This document shows positions 26,671 to 35,337 of a stretch of DNA of 64,000 nucleotides, piece after piece (the stretch's first letter is position 1; every line of letters starts with the position of its first letter). The DNA comes from RYN-124 sp033851845 (lineage in GTDB: Bacteria > Actinomycetota > Actinomycetes > Mycobacteriales > SCTD01), in NCBI GenBank assembly GCA_033851845.1, contig JAWWOH010000112.1, positions 1-64,000 of the forward strand, read 5' to 3'. The position numbers were made by a program, and so were the translations under genes. The notes beneath the pieces are model-generated. The model was not told the DNA's origin. It worked only from the letters and a program-made list of their open reading frames with translations, and did not search any database.

Positions 26671-27674
26671 TCTTTCCCGCCCCCACCTTCAACCACCTTC
26701 GCGACCTCACCGACGCGGGCGGCCTCTACGAGCACGCCGACCGGACAACCGTGCGCCGCGAGCACGGCTACTGCGTCGACGACGTCGCCCGCGCGCTCGT
26801 CGTCGTCTGCCGCTCGGACGACCGCCACGACGACCTGCGCCGGCAGTACCTCGAGTTCGTCCTCGCCGCCCAGTCCACCGACGGTCGCTTTCGCAACCGG
26901 CGGGACATCGACCTCGCCTGGTCTGACGAGCCATCCGTCGACGACTGCTGGGGCCGCGCGCTATGGGGCCTCGGCACCGCAGCATCCGCACCCGGTTGCG
27001 ACGACCTGCGTCCCGCGGCGCTGGCTGCCTTCGAGCGCGGCGCGACGCACCGCTCACCGTGGTCACGGGCGATGGCGTTCGCGGGTCTCGGCGCCGCGGA
27101 GGTGCTGCGCACGCAGCCCGGACACCTCGGCGCCCGCGCGCTGCTGGCTGATGCAGCGCGACACGTCGGGAGGCCGTCGTACGACGAGGTCTGGCCTTGG
27201 CCGGAGCCCCGCCTGACCTACGCCAATGCGGCTCTGCCAGAGGTCCTCATGGCGGCCGGCGCGGCCCTCGACCTTCCGCTCGTCACCGTCGACGGCCTCA
27301 TGCTGCTCGGCTGGTTGCTGGACGTGCAGACGCGGGACGGTCATCTGTCGGTCGTTCCGGTCGGCGGGCGCGGGCCCATGGACGCGATCGGCGGCTTCGA
27401 CCAGCAGCCCATCGAAGTCGCGGCCGTCGCCGATGCGTGCGCGCGGGCGTTCGCTCTGACCGACGATCCCCGCTGGCGTGACGGCGTCGAGCGGGCCGCG
27501 GCGTGGTTCCTCGGCAGCAACGACGCCAACACCTCGTTGCTCGACCCTGCGACCGGGGGCGGCTGCGACGGGCTGGAGCGGCACGGTCGCAACGAGAACC
27601 AGGGGGCGGAGTCGACGCTTGCCCTGCTGTCGACCCTTCAGCACGCCCGGGCCCTGGCTCTGGTCGACGCGTGA
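26667..27674 (+). CDS. Alpha/alpha-toroid glycosidase-like protein
   Basis: 335 residues, mostly helical with recurring Trp/Asp/Gly helix-end motifs: EHGYCVDDVARALVVV, SVDDCWGRALWGLG, WPWPEPRLTYANAALPE and GFDQQPIEVAAVADACA. It is consistent with an (alpha/alpha)6 barrel of the type seen in glycoside hydrolases and epimerases. No family number can be assigned. GTG start overlaps the GT4 stop (GTGA) and its own TGA overlaps the GH130 GTG. Likely acts on the same glycan as its neighbours. Confidence 0.7.
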   Translation: MIFPAPTFNHLRDLTDAGGLYEHADRTTVRREHGYCVDDVARALVVVCRSDDRHDDLRRQYLEFVLAAQSTDGRFRNRRDIDLAWSDEPSVDDCWGRALWGLGTAASAPGCDDLRPAALAAFERGATHRSPWSRAMAFAGLGAAEVLRTQPGHLGARALLADAARHVGRPSYDEVWPWPEPRLTYANAALPEVLMAAGAALDLPLVTVDGLMLLGWLLDVQTRDGHLSVVPVGGRGPMDAIGGFDQQPIEVAAVADACARAFALTDDPRWRDGVERAAAWFLGSNDANTSLLDPATGGGCDGLERHGRNENQGAESTLALLSTLQHARALALVDA

Positions 27675-29155
27675 CGCAGATCGTCACGCGAAGTGACGTC
27701 ACGCTCCGCCCGGATCCCAGCCGGACCCTGGCCAGGCTGTTCGTCCCCGGACACGAGCTGATCACCAGCACGGAGTCACGGGCGACCGGCGTCCTCGGTC
27801 GGCTGCTCGCGCTCCCCGAGGACGTCGTCAGCGCAACACTTCAGCGGGTACGTGAGCGCTATGCCGATCGGCATCGCGACCTGTCCGACGTGCTGTCACG
27901 GCACTACCGGCAGATATCGCATCGAGTGCCCGACGTCGGACCGCTCAGCGACGACCGCCGCGCACTCATCGGCGCCGCGTTCACGCAGGAGTTCGCGATC
28001 GAAGGGGCTGCACTGTTCAACCCGTCCGTGGTCGCGCACCCGGACCAGTCCGAACTGCCGGCCGGGACGGTGCGCGTCCTGATGAGCCTGCGTGCGGTCG
28101 GTGAAGGCCACATCTCGTCGGTGGAGTTCCGCACCGGTGTCGTGGGTCCGGGCCGGACACTGTGCCTCGACCCGCCCGGCCGACTCGTCGAGACGGGCGA
28201 CGTCAGGCCGACGACGTACGACCGCGAGCAGTTTGCAGCGCTGCTCTCCGAACAGGGCGCCGACGAGGAGAGTCACCGCTATCTGATCGGGCGGTTGTCA
28301 GAAACGTTTGATCGTGCCGAGCTCGGGCGAGCTCTCGTCGCCCTCACCGGTCAGCAGATCACCCGGCACGGCGGATCGCATACCGCCGAGCTCGCGGGGC
28401 AGCTCGCCGAATGCAGCTACGAGGTCGTGTTCCCGACGACGACGCCGCTGTCCCAGCGGGTGCTGTGGCCGCATGCCGCGACGGAGAGCAACGGCATGGA
28501 GGACGTACGTCTCGTGCGATTCGTGCACGACAACGGCAGCGTGAGCTATCGCGGCACCTACACGGCGTACGACGGCACCAGGATCGCGCCGCATCTCATC
28601 CAGACCGACGACTTCACGACGTTCCAGGTATTGATGCTTGCCGGCCCGGCAGCCAAGGACAAGGGCCTTGCCCTCTTCCCTCGCAAGGTCGCCGGCCGCT
28701 ACCTGGCCCTCACGCGGTCCGATCGAGAGAGCACCGGCGTCACGTTCTCCGACGACGGCCTGCGTTGGGGCGAACCGACGTGGCTGCACGGGCCCACCCA
28801 GCCCTGGGAGGTGATCCAGACCGGAAACTGCGGCTCGCCCATCGAGACCCCGGCCGGCTGGATCGTGCCGACACATGGCGTCGGACCGATGCGCGAGTAC
28901 TGCATCGGCGCGGTGCTGCTCGACCTCGACGACCCGACCCGCGTGCTGGGCTGCCTTGACGACCCCCTGCTTGTTCCTGCAGAGGACGAGCGTGACGGCT
29001 ACGTCCCCAATGTCGTCTACTCGTGCGGTGCGTTGCTGATCGGCGATGCGCTGCTTCTGCCGTACGGCGCAAGCGACGCCACCGTCCGCTTCGCGTTCAT
29101 CGACGTGCCCGAGCTGCTCTCACGCCTGACGATGCGCTCGAACAGCGCGGCGTAG
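27671..29155 (+). CDS. GH130 family beta-mannoside phosphorylase/hydrolase
   Basis: 494 residues, five-bladed propeller of GH130. Recognised from FNPSVVAHPDQSELPAGTVR, the strand ISSVEFRTGVV, ESNGMEDVRLVRFV (with catalytic Asp), TAYDGTRIAPHLIQTDDF, KDKGLALFPRKVAGRY and GNCGSPIETPAGWIV. Known GH130 enzymes cleave or phosphorolyse beta-mannosides, often beta-1,2. No signal peptide, so an intracellular mannoside is the likely substrate. GTG at 27671 overlaps the previous stop. Its last 139 bp are overlapped antisense by the convergent GT4. Confidence 0.87.
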   Translation: MTQIVTRSDVTLRPDPSRTLARLFVPGHELITSTESRATGVLGRLLALPEDVVSATLQRVRERYADRHRDLSDVLSRHYRQISHRVPDVGPLSDDRRALIGAAFTQEFAIEGAALFNPSVVAHPDQSELPAGTVRVLMSLRAVGEGHISSVEFRTGVVGPGRTLCLDPPGRLVETGDVRPTTYDREQFAALLSEQGADEESHRYLIGRLSETFDRAELGRALVALTGQQITRHGGSHTAELAGQLAECSYEVVFPTTTPLSQRVLWPHAATESNGMEDVRLVRFVHDNGSVSYRGTYTAYDGTRIAPHLIQTDDFTTFQVLMLAGPAAKDKGLALFPRKVAGRYLALTRSDRESTGVTFSDDGLRWGEPTWLHGPTQPWEVIQTGNCGSPIETPAGWIVPTHGVGPMREYCIGAVLLDLDDPTRVLGCLDDPLLVPAEDERDGYVPNVVYSCGALLIGDALLLPYGASDATVRFAFIDVPELLSRLTMRSNSAA

Positions 29156-30150
29156 TCAGCGACCATCCGCTCTGCGGTGAACCGCTGCTCGACCGCGGCC
29201 CGGCAGGCCGCGCGGTTGACCTCGTCGATCCGCTGCACGGCAGCGACGGCACCCGGCACGTCCTCGACGAGGAAACCGGTCACGCCCTCGGTGAGGATCT
29301 CCGGCATGGAGCCGAGGCGGTAGGCCACGACCGGAGTACCGGTCGCGAGCGACTCGACGACCGACAGCCCGAAGGGCTCGGCAAACGAGATGAGGTGGAG
29401 CATCGCGGCAGCCCCTCCGAGCAGCTCATCGCGCTCCGCCGGCCCCACCGCGCCGACGTACTGCACGTCGCGCCCATCGATGTGAGGAGCGACCTGGCTC
29501 GCGAAGTACGGCTCGTCCTGGACGATGCCCGCGATCACGAGCGGCATGCCGACGGTCTTGGCGACCTCGATGGCCAGGTGGGTCCCCTTGTGGGGATGAA
29601 TGCGGCCGAGGAAGAGCAGGTAACCGCCTGACGTGGCCCGGAACGTGAACTGATCCAACGCGATCCCGTGGTGGATCGTGGCGTCATACGTCAGGGCCGG
29701 ATGGCGGTCCGAGTCGCTGATCGCGACGTAGTGCGCGATGTCGCCGTACGCCGCGTAGACCGGCACGATCTGCTCGGAAGAGAACCCGTGGATCGTCGTC
29801 ACGACGGGCGTCGTCGTCAGCCGGCTGTAGGTCAGCGGCAGGAAGTCGAACTGGTTCGAGAGGACGTCGAACTCTGCGGACCGTTCGAAAGCCTGCGCGA
29901 TGTGCAGGCTCTCGACCACCTTCGCGTCGACGGCCGGATCTTCCTCGTAGCCGTGCTCGGTCACGCCGAGCAGTCGCGCACTGGTCAGTGATGCGGTCGT
30001 CGCGAAGAGCGTGACGTCGTGGCCGAGGGCCACGAGTCCCTCCGTCAACGTCGATGCGACCTGCTCCCACGGTCCGTAGCTCCGCGGCGGGGTGCGATGC
30101 GCGACCGAGGACAGGACGCCGATGCGGAGGGGCCGCAAGGGCGTCTGCAC
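29017..30150 (-). CDS. Glycosyltransferase family 4 protein
   Basis: 377 residues, GT-B. Features: RIGVLSSVAHRTPPRSYGPWE, PVVTTIHGFS, LLFLGRIHPHKGTHLAIEVA, FAEPFGLSVVESLATGTPVV (EX7E). The GTG at 30150 is 4 nt after the stop of the anti-sigma-like ATPase; the upstream in-frame extension is antisense noise. The fold ends near ERMVADYAALFERIV; the last about 35 residues are read opposite the conserved GH130 C-terminus and look non-structural, as if the original stop was lost. Confidence 0.85.
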   Translation of the reverse strand: MQTPLRPLRIGVLSSVAHRTPPRSYGPWEQVASTLTEGLVALGHDVTLFATTASLTSARLLGVTEHGYEEDPAVDAKVVESLHIAQAFERSAEFDVLSNQFDFLPLTYSRLTTTPVVTTIHGFSSEQIVPVYAAYGDIAHYVAISDSDRHPALTYDATIHHGIALDQFTFRATSGGYLLFLGRIHPHKGTHLAIEVAKTVGMPLVIAGIVQDEPYFASQVAPHIDGRDVQYVGAVGPAERDELLGGAAAMLHLISFAEPFGLSVVESLATGTPVVAYRLGSMPEILTEGVTGFLVEDVPGAVAAVQRIDEVNRAACRAAVEQRFTAERMVADYAALFERIVRRESSSGTSMNAKRTVASLAPYGRSSASPISNAPHE

Positions 30151-30154
30151 CGGC

Positions 30155-30706
30155 TCAGAGCTCGATGGGCGACAGGGGAGGCCGCATGGGTTCGCTCTCG
30201 AGCTCCCCCACCTCGCGAGGAGCACGGCGGATGCTGAACCAGACGCACTTGCCACGCGTCGTCGGCCGGGCGCCCCAGGAACTCGCACAGCCCTCAAGAA
30301 GCTGCAGCCCTCGACCGTCGGTCGACTCGTCATCGCGGGGCCGCGTTACGGGCAGGTCGCTGCTGCCGTCTCCGACCTCCACCCGGACACCGCCGGCGTC
30401 TGTTGTCACGGTAAGGCGCTGGTTGCCCTTCGAGTGAAGGAGCGCGTTCTTGACGAGTTCGCTCGTCAGCAAGACAGCTCGATCGCTCTCGTCCGTCGAG
30501 AGGCGGGCGGCCGCGCACATCCTGGCCGTCACGTCGCGGGCACGCTCGGCCGAGCGCCCGCTGTTCGGAAGCGTCAACGACTCGCGCCGAGAGTCCTCTG
30601 GGGGCCGTCGTGGCCGGGGGACCTGGCGGTCCTCGCGGCCGGTCAGGAAGCGTCGGCCCCGGACAATGCTCTCGCGTGACGGGGGCGTATGCACGGGGGC
30701 TGTCAC
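30155..30706 (-). CDS. RsbW-like ATP-binding protein (anti-sigma/serine kinase type)
   Basis: Up to 183 residues; the GHKL ATPase core covers about 45-165. N-box LTSELVKNALLHS, G1 VEVGDGSSDLP, G2 GRGLQLLEGCA. Stand-alone HATPase proteins of this kind act as anti-sigma factors or Ser/Thr kinases in actinobacteria. The N-terminal 40 residues are Arg/Pro-rich and the GTG start at 30706 is uncertain. No sigma-factor or anti-anti-sigma gene is adjacent. Confidence 0.78.
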   Translation of the reverse strand: MTAPVHTPPSRESIVRGRRFLTGREDRQVPRPRRPPEDSRRESLTLPNSGRSAERARDVTARMCAAARLSTDESDRAVLLTSELVKNALLHSKGNQRLTVTTDAGGVRVEVGDGSSDLPVTRPRDDESTDGRGLQLLEGCASSWGARPTTRGKCVWFSIRRAPREVGELESEPMRPPLSPIEL

Positions 30707-30853
30707 AGCGCCGCCTAAGGGCTCGGTCCGAACAGCATGGGAGCCGAGGCGCGACGGCCAGGCGATACGGAACTATCACTGTCGCACGGAATCGGACACA
30801 TATGTAAAAGCGCGGGGAGCGGGTGCGGGCAAGCGGACCGACGCACAGTGTGC

Positions 30854-31417
30854 TCACACTGGCGGCTCCGGGTCGTACTGGATGTAGCGGCGCACCTCAC
30901 GGGCTCGCTCGACAGAGGCGAGTCGCGCGACCAGGTGCAGCGCCATATCGATGCCGGCGCTGACGCCAGAGCTGGTGATCAGGTCGCCGTCATCGACGTA
31001 CCGGTCGTCCGGCCGAAGGTCCACCGTCGGCTCGAGCTCCTTGAGCAGTTCCAGCGACGCCCAGTGCGTTGTGGCGGGCCGCCCCGCCAGGAGACCGGCG
31101 GCGGCGTACACCAGGCTCCCGGTGCAGACGCTGGTGAGCAGCGGGACAGTGGCGCGCTGCTTGCGAACCCAATCGAGGTGCTCGACGTCACGCAGCATCG
31201 GTCGCGTGCCCACGCCACCCGGGTGCACCAGCACCTCTGGAAGCAACGGCGAGGCACCATCCCCCGGATGCTGCGCCGCATAGGCGTCCACGACCACCTG
31301 GTGAAACGACATCCGCTCTGACGATGCGTAGTCGGCCGCAAGGAGCTCGCCAAACGCGCGCCAGCAGCCAGGGCTTCCGACCATGTATGTAGCGACGGAT
31401 ACAGAGATGTCACTCAC
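30854..31417 (-). CDS. Chimeric ORF: DUF5946 fragment fused to C-terminal DJ-1/PfpI domain
   Basis: 188 codons. Residues 1-57 carry SPGCWRAFGELLAADY and HQVVVDAYAAQHPG, the centre of the DUF5946 family. From about residue 58 the sequence becomes LLPEVLVHPGGVGTRPML, TSVCTGSLVYAAAGLLAGR, ATTHW and SSGVSAGIDMALHLVARLA, the second half of a DJ-1/PfpI protein with its nucleophile-elbow Cys and His. The first beta-alpha-beta half of the DJ-1 fold is absent, and the DUF5946 N-terminal Cys pair is lost behind an in-frame stop. It looks like a deletion joining two neighbouring genes in frame; it may be non-functional. Confidence 0.65.
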   Translation of the reverse strand: MSDISVSVATYMVGSPGCWRAFGELLAADYASSERMSFHQVVVDAYAAQHPGDGASPLLPEVLVHPGGVGTRPMLRDVEHLDWVRKQRATVPLLTSVCTGSLVYAAAGLLAGRPATTHWASLELLKELEPTVDLRPDDRYVDDGDLITSSGVSAGIDMALHLVARLASVERAREVRRYIQYDPEPPV

Positions 31418-31490
31418 AGCCCAGCCACAGGGCCTTCACATGATCGGCCGGGAGCCTTGGGTCCTACCGCTGATCAGGAGGAGCGCCACC

Positions 31491-32255
31491 GTGAACGACA
31501 CCGACATCCGCACCACCGCAATCGAGCAAGGTCATCAATCCGTACGGCGAATGTTCAACAGCGCCCGACGTCGCTGGCTCGCGGCCGGAGCGGCAGCGCT
31601 GACGCTGACCATTGCTGGAGTGTGCGCTGGTCTCGCGGCCAGCTCAGCCTCGCCAGCCGCTGCTCAGGCCGCGATCGCCGCAGGCCGCGCGGGCGGCTTC
31701 GGCGCCGGCGGTGCCGCTTCGAACGCACGCTCCGGCCCGGCCTCAGGTGGATCCGTTGGGACGGTCAACAGCGTGTCCGCCTCCGGATTCACGCTGGCGA
31801 CGTCCGGTGGTCAGACCGTCACAGTCGTCGACGGCCCGGCCACGACGTACGAGAACGGCACCAGCCCAGGTGCCGCAAATGACGTCACGGTCGGCGCCCC
31901 CGTCCTCGTCCTCGGTACCGCCAACAGCATGACCATCACGGCGACGCAGGTCATCGTGCGGCCGCCTGTCGCCGCCTCCTCGGCGGCAGCTGTCGTGCCC
32001 TTCCAGCGTGGCGCCCCGACCACGTCGCGATCGGTCGGTCAGATCCCGTCCGGCTACACGGAGGGCTCAGGCACGATCGTCAGCGACACCGCGGCGCTCA
32101 GCGCGACCAAGGCCGCCTTGGCCGCCTATCCCGGCGGTCTGGTCGACCGCGTCGTCCAGCTCAGCTCCGGTGAGTACGAGGTTCACAACATCGGTGTGAA
32201 CTGGCCGCACCACGTCTTCGTCACCCAGGGTTTCCAAGTCGTCGGCGCCGACTAG
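31491..32255 (+). CDS. Membrane-anchored DUF5666-like protein
   Basis: 254 residues. A cytoplasmic N-terminus of about 30 residues, one transmembrane segment (about 34-55), a Gly/Ala-rich stalk, then a small beta-barrel GSVGTVNSVSASGFTLATS... VTVVDGPATTY... VGAPVLVLGT like DUF5666. A C-terminal domain (about 190-254) with SATKAALAAYPGG and YEVHNIGVNWPHHVFV resembles a PepSY-type element. GTG at 31491 chosen for the AGGAGG ribosome-binding site nine bases upstream. Function unknown. Confidence 0.7.
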   Translation: MNDTDIRTTAIEQGHQSVRRMFNSARRRWLAAGAAALTLTIAGVCAGLAASSASPAAAQAAIAAGRAGGFGAGGAASNARSGPASGGSVGTVNSVSASGFTLATSGGQTVTVVDGPATTYENGTSPGAANDVTVGAPVLVLGTANSMTITATQVIVRPPVAASSAAAVVPFQRGAPTTSRSVGQIPSGYTEGSGTIVSDTAALSATKAALAAYPGGLVDRVVQLSSGEYEVHNIGVNWPHHVFVTQGFQVVGAD

Positions 32256-32363
32256 CTCCAGGGCGCCGAGATCAGGTAGGTCATCGGGGCGACAGCACAA
32301 CCAACGCCACCGGGTTGGCCAGGACGTCGTATGAGGGAGCAACGTCGGGTCCGGCGACAACGG

Positions 32364-33293
32364 CTAACGCAGACTGCCAGCCATCCCCTGCGACCCGACG
32401 TCCGCGGACGCGTTGCCGACCTGTGCCCTGACGACCGCGACGATGCGCTGGATGTCAGCCCGGTCGGATTCCCGGCACATCAGATGGACGGGCAGGTCGA
32501 ACGTCGGGGCGAGATCGCACAACTCGACACCGGGCAGCGCCAGGGCCTCGGCGATCACGCGCACGAACGGAGCGACCGCGCGTCCTGCGGCGACAAGGTC
32601 GACGATCTTTCGCATCGGGTCTGCGCTTGGGGCGTCCAGGACCTGACGCGGCGTGTAGCCGCCCGGTAGGAGGTGCTCGACGAATCGGTCCCACACCAGA
32701 GGGGAGAGCCGACGAGGGAACAAGGCCACGATCTCGTCAGCGACTTCCTCAACGGGCACTGGGTCCAGCTTCGCGAAACGGTGACCTCGTGGCACGGCCA
32801 GGCACACGGAGGCAGCACCGAGGCGGATGGCGTGCAGGCTCGGATGGTCGCCGCTGGGCAGCCAGACAAGAGCCGCATCCGCTCGTCCGGTCGCGACTGC
32901 AGCCTCGGCGTCGTGCGTGTTCGTCGTCGCGAGTACAACCTGCATCAGCGGGTCGTGCATGAGCTCGTCGAAGGCGCTGCTGAGCGCGTGCTGCAAGCCA
33001 TTGGCAACGCGCAGGTCAACCGGGGGGCGGGCCGAACCTGCGACGGCGACTGCTTTTTGCAACTGCTCGGACGCCGCCAGAACCTGACGGGCCTGGTGCA
33101 GCAAGGTCTCGCCGGCAGGCGTCAACGCGATTGAGCGGGAGCGACGGTCCAGCAGCTGGACGCCGAGACTGCGCTCGAGCACGGCGATCTGCTGCGAGAG
33201 CGTCGGTTTTGAGATGCGCAGCCGGGCCGCCGCCTGGCCGTAGTGCAGCTCCTCGGCCAACACCACGAAGTAGCGAAGTTGTCGGAGCTCCAC
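32364..33293 (-). CDS. LysR-family transcriptional regulator
   Basis: 309 residues. N-terminal winged HTH (ELRQLRYFVVLAEELHYGQA, then RISKPTLSQQIAVLERSLG), then the substrate-binding domain (about 90-290) with two Rossmann-like halves. Divergent from the EAL gene with a 91-bp intergenic region, the usual LysR arrangement, so that gene is a candidate target. Effector unknown. Confidence 0.9.
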   Translation of the reverse strand: MELRQLRYFVVLAEELHYGQAAARLRISKPTLSQQIAVLERSLGVQLLDRRSRSIALTPAGETLLHQARQVLAASEQLQKAVAVAGSARPPVDLRVANGLQHALSSAFDELMHDPLMQVVLATTNTHDAEAAVATGRADAALVWLPSGDHPSLHAIRLGAASVCLAVPRGHRFAKLDPVPVEEVADEIVALFPRRLSPLVWDRFVEHLLPGGYTPRQVLDAPSADPMRKIVDLVAAGRAVAPFVRVIAEALALPGVELCDLAPTFDLPVHLMCRESDRADIQRIVAVVRAQVGNASADVGSQGMAGSLR

Positions 33294-33384
33294 GGCCCCC
33301 TCGTTAGTCCAGAACGAACAGTGGTTGAAGTCTTGCCCGGGCGGAGGAGTGTTCTCTGCCCCCCCAGGTGGCTACAACGAGACA

Positions 33385-34428
33385 ATGAGCCTCGCGCACC
33401 CTCGCGACAAGATCATAAAAGCCCTGGGCGAACAGAGCGAACAGCCGGTCGCCACGTCCCATGCTGTGACCCCCCTCTTCTCGTTGCAGGAAGTCAGCCG
33501 CGCCCTCGCAGCGGACGAATTCGTCCTTCATTACCAACCGATCGTGGAGTTGGCGTCAGGTCGCACTCGCGGCGTTGAAGCACTGATCCGGTGGAATCAC
33601 CCCTCACTCGGCTTGCTCGAACCGCAGGCCTTCCTGCCAGGGATCGAGGACACACCGGTCATAGCCGTGATGACGCGGTGGGTGCTGGGCGCTGCCTGCG
33701 CCGCCTCCGCCGGATGGCCGGGCTGGACGGTCTCGGTCAACATCACCGGCAGAGATCTCGCGAGCGACAGCTTCACTGCAGACGTCGAGCGCGCCCTCGA
33801 CGGCGGCGGCATCGCCGCCGAGCGCCTGGTGCTGGAGCTGACCGAGACCGCACTCGTGCAAGACCTGCCCCGCGCCGCGCGCGTCCTTTCCGCATTGCGC
33901 AAGAACGGCATCGGCGTGGCGCTCGACGACTTCGGCACGGGGTACTCCTCGATGCTGTACCTGCGCGAGCTGCCCATCACCAGCGTCAAGATCGATCGGG
34001 TGTTCATGGCGGGCTTGCCTGAGAGCAGTGAGGACATGGCGATCGTCAGCAGCCTGTTGACCTTGGCACGGACTGTCGGCCTGACGACGGTCGCGGAAGG
34101 CGTGGAAACCCAGCTTCAGGCGCACGTGCTCGACTCGCTCGGCTGTCCGCTGGCCCAGGGCTATCTGTGGAGCAAGCCACTGGCTGCCCCAGCCGCCGCT
34201 GAGATCCACCACGGCGGCCTGTCCGGCGTCGATTACGTCCCGCCGCAGAATGCACGAAGGCGGACCCCGTTCGATCCGGGCGTAGCCGCCAGGGCCCACG
34301 CGCTCCTGCGCAAGGGCGCCTCGTTGAATACCATTGCGGCCGCCCTCAACCACGCGGGCGAACGAACTCACAACGGCTCACGGTGGCACGCGGCGAGCGT
34401 CGCTCGGCTCATAAACATGTTGCAGTAG
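33385..34428 (+). CDS. EAL-domain c-di-GMP phosphodiesterase with HTH-like C-terminal tail
   Basis: 347 residues. Catalytic EAL set complete: EAL at 65-67, Asn119, Glu154 in ETAL, DDFGTGYSS at 181-189, Lys202, Glu238 in EGVET and Gln258. This predicts hydrolysis of c-di-GMP to pGpG (itself removed by Orn). The last about 50 residues, PFDPGVAARAHALLRKGASL followed by NTIAAALNHAGERTHNGSRW, resemble the helix pair found after the catalytic domain of serine recombinases, a possible DNA- or RNA-binding tail. ATG at 33385 preferred over an upstream start. No GGDEF domain. Confidence 0.9.
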   Translation: MSLAHPRDKIIKALGEQSEQPVATSHAVTPLFSLQEVSRALAADEFVLHYQPIVELASGRTRGVEALIRWNHPSLGLLEPQAFLPGIEDTPVIAVMTRWVLGAACAASAGWPGWTVSVNITGRDLASDSFTADVERALDGGGIAAERLVLELTETALVQDLPRAARVLSALRKNGIGVALDDFGTGYSSMLYLRELPITSVKIDRVFMAGLPESSEDMAIVSSLLTLARTVGLTTVAEGVETQLQAHVLDSLGCPLAQGYLWSKPLAAPAAAEIHHGGLSGVDYVPPQNARRRTPFDPGVAARAHALLRKGASLNTIAAALNHAGERTHNGSRWHAASVARLINMLQ

Positions 34429-34461
34429 CACACGCATTGTCGGGTCGGAGTTCGGGCCAAA

Positions 34462-35265
34462 GTGGCTGACTCGTACGACGAAGAGCTGTTCATGGCCCTC
34501 GATGCCGTGGTCCAGGTGCTCGAACGCGGGCGAGACCGTGTGGATGTCGTCGTCGCGCGCGCGGCTGAGCTGAGAGACGGACGAGCGCGGGGGCTCAGCT
34601 ATGCCGAGCTGCTCACCGGCGCGCGCCATCCGCTCGTGCTCGACGTCCTGTCCGAGCTCCTCGACGGCTTGTTCGACACCGGCAGCAGGCTGCGTCGAGC
34701 CGAAGCCCGGGCCTTGTACGCCGACAGCCTGAGCATGGAGAAGATCGCGTCGTTGCTGCGGGTCAGCAGGCAGCGCGTGTCCGCCATCATCAACAGTCCC
34801 TTCGGGCAGGGCGAAGCCGAGCACGGCGACGTTCGCGACCGGCGGTCAGGTCCATCGCTGACCGCTCCGGAGTTCCGCCTGATCGCCGAGTCGCTGCCGC
34901 AGATGGTGGGGGTGGCTGACCCGGACGGCACCACGGAGTACGTCAACGAGCAGACGGTGGAGTACACCGGTTTGCGGCGCGTGACCCATGACGCGTGGGA
35001 CTGGGTGGCAGTGATTCATCCGGACGACCAGGAGCGAACTCTGAACAGCTGGCGGGTTGCCATCGACACCGGTGCGCCGTTCGACGTGGAGTGCCGGTTC
35101 CGCCGGGTGGACGGCGAGTACAGGTGGCACGTCTGCCGGAGCGTACCGATGCGTGGGACGGATGGCCGCCCCGTCAAGTGGCTCACGACGGCGAGCGATA
35201 TCGATGACTACAAGCGACTTCAGGAAGAGGTGTCTGTCCTGAAGGGAGGGGGCCGACGCGCGTAG
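34462..35265 (+). CDS. HTH and PAS domain protein
   Basis: 267 residues. N-terminal helical region (about 1-85), an HTH-like SMEKIASLLRVSRQRVSAII (about 93-112), then a PAS_3-type fold (about 130-255): RLIAESLPQMVGVADPDGTT, YVNEQTVEYTGL, AVIHPDDQERTLNSWRVAI, WHVCRSVPMRGTDGRPV. No kinase, GGDEF or EAL output, so probably a one-component sensor or adaptor. GTG start 33 bp after the EAL gene, same strand, likely co-transcribed with it. Confidence 0.78.
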   Translation: MADSYDEELFMALDAVVQVLERGRDRVDVVVARAAELRDGRARGLSYAELLTGARHPLVLDVLSELLDGLFDTGSRLRRAEARALYADSLSMEKIASLLRVSRQRVSAIINSPFGQGEAEHGDVRDRRSGPSLTAPEFRLIAESLPQMVGVADPDGTTEYVNEQTVEYTGLRRVTHDAWDWVAVIHPDDQERTLNSWRVAIDTGAPFDVECRFRRVDGEYRWHVCRSVPMRGTDGRPVKWLTTASDIDDYKRLQEEVSVLKGGGRRA

Positions 35266-35337
35266 CGGCAACTCCGCCAGATCACGAAGGACGCGATCCT
35301 GGCGCCACCCGGCCACTCTGCCGCCGGTGTGCTGCGG

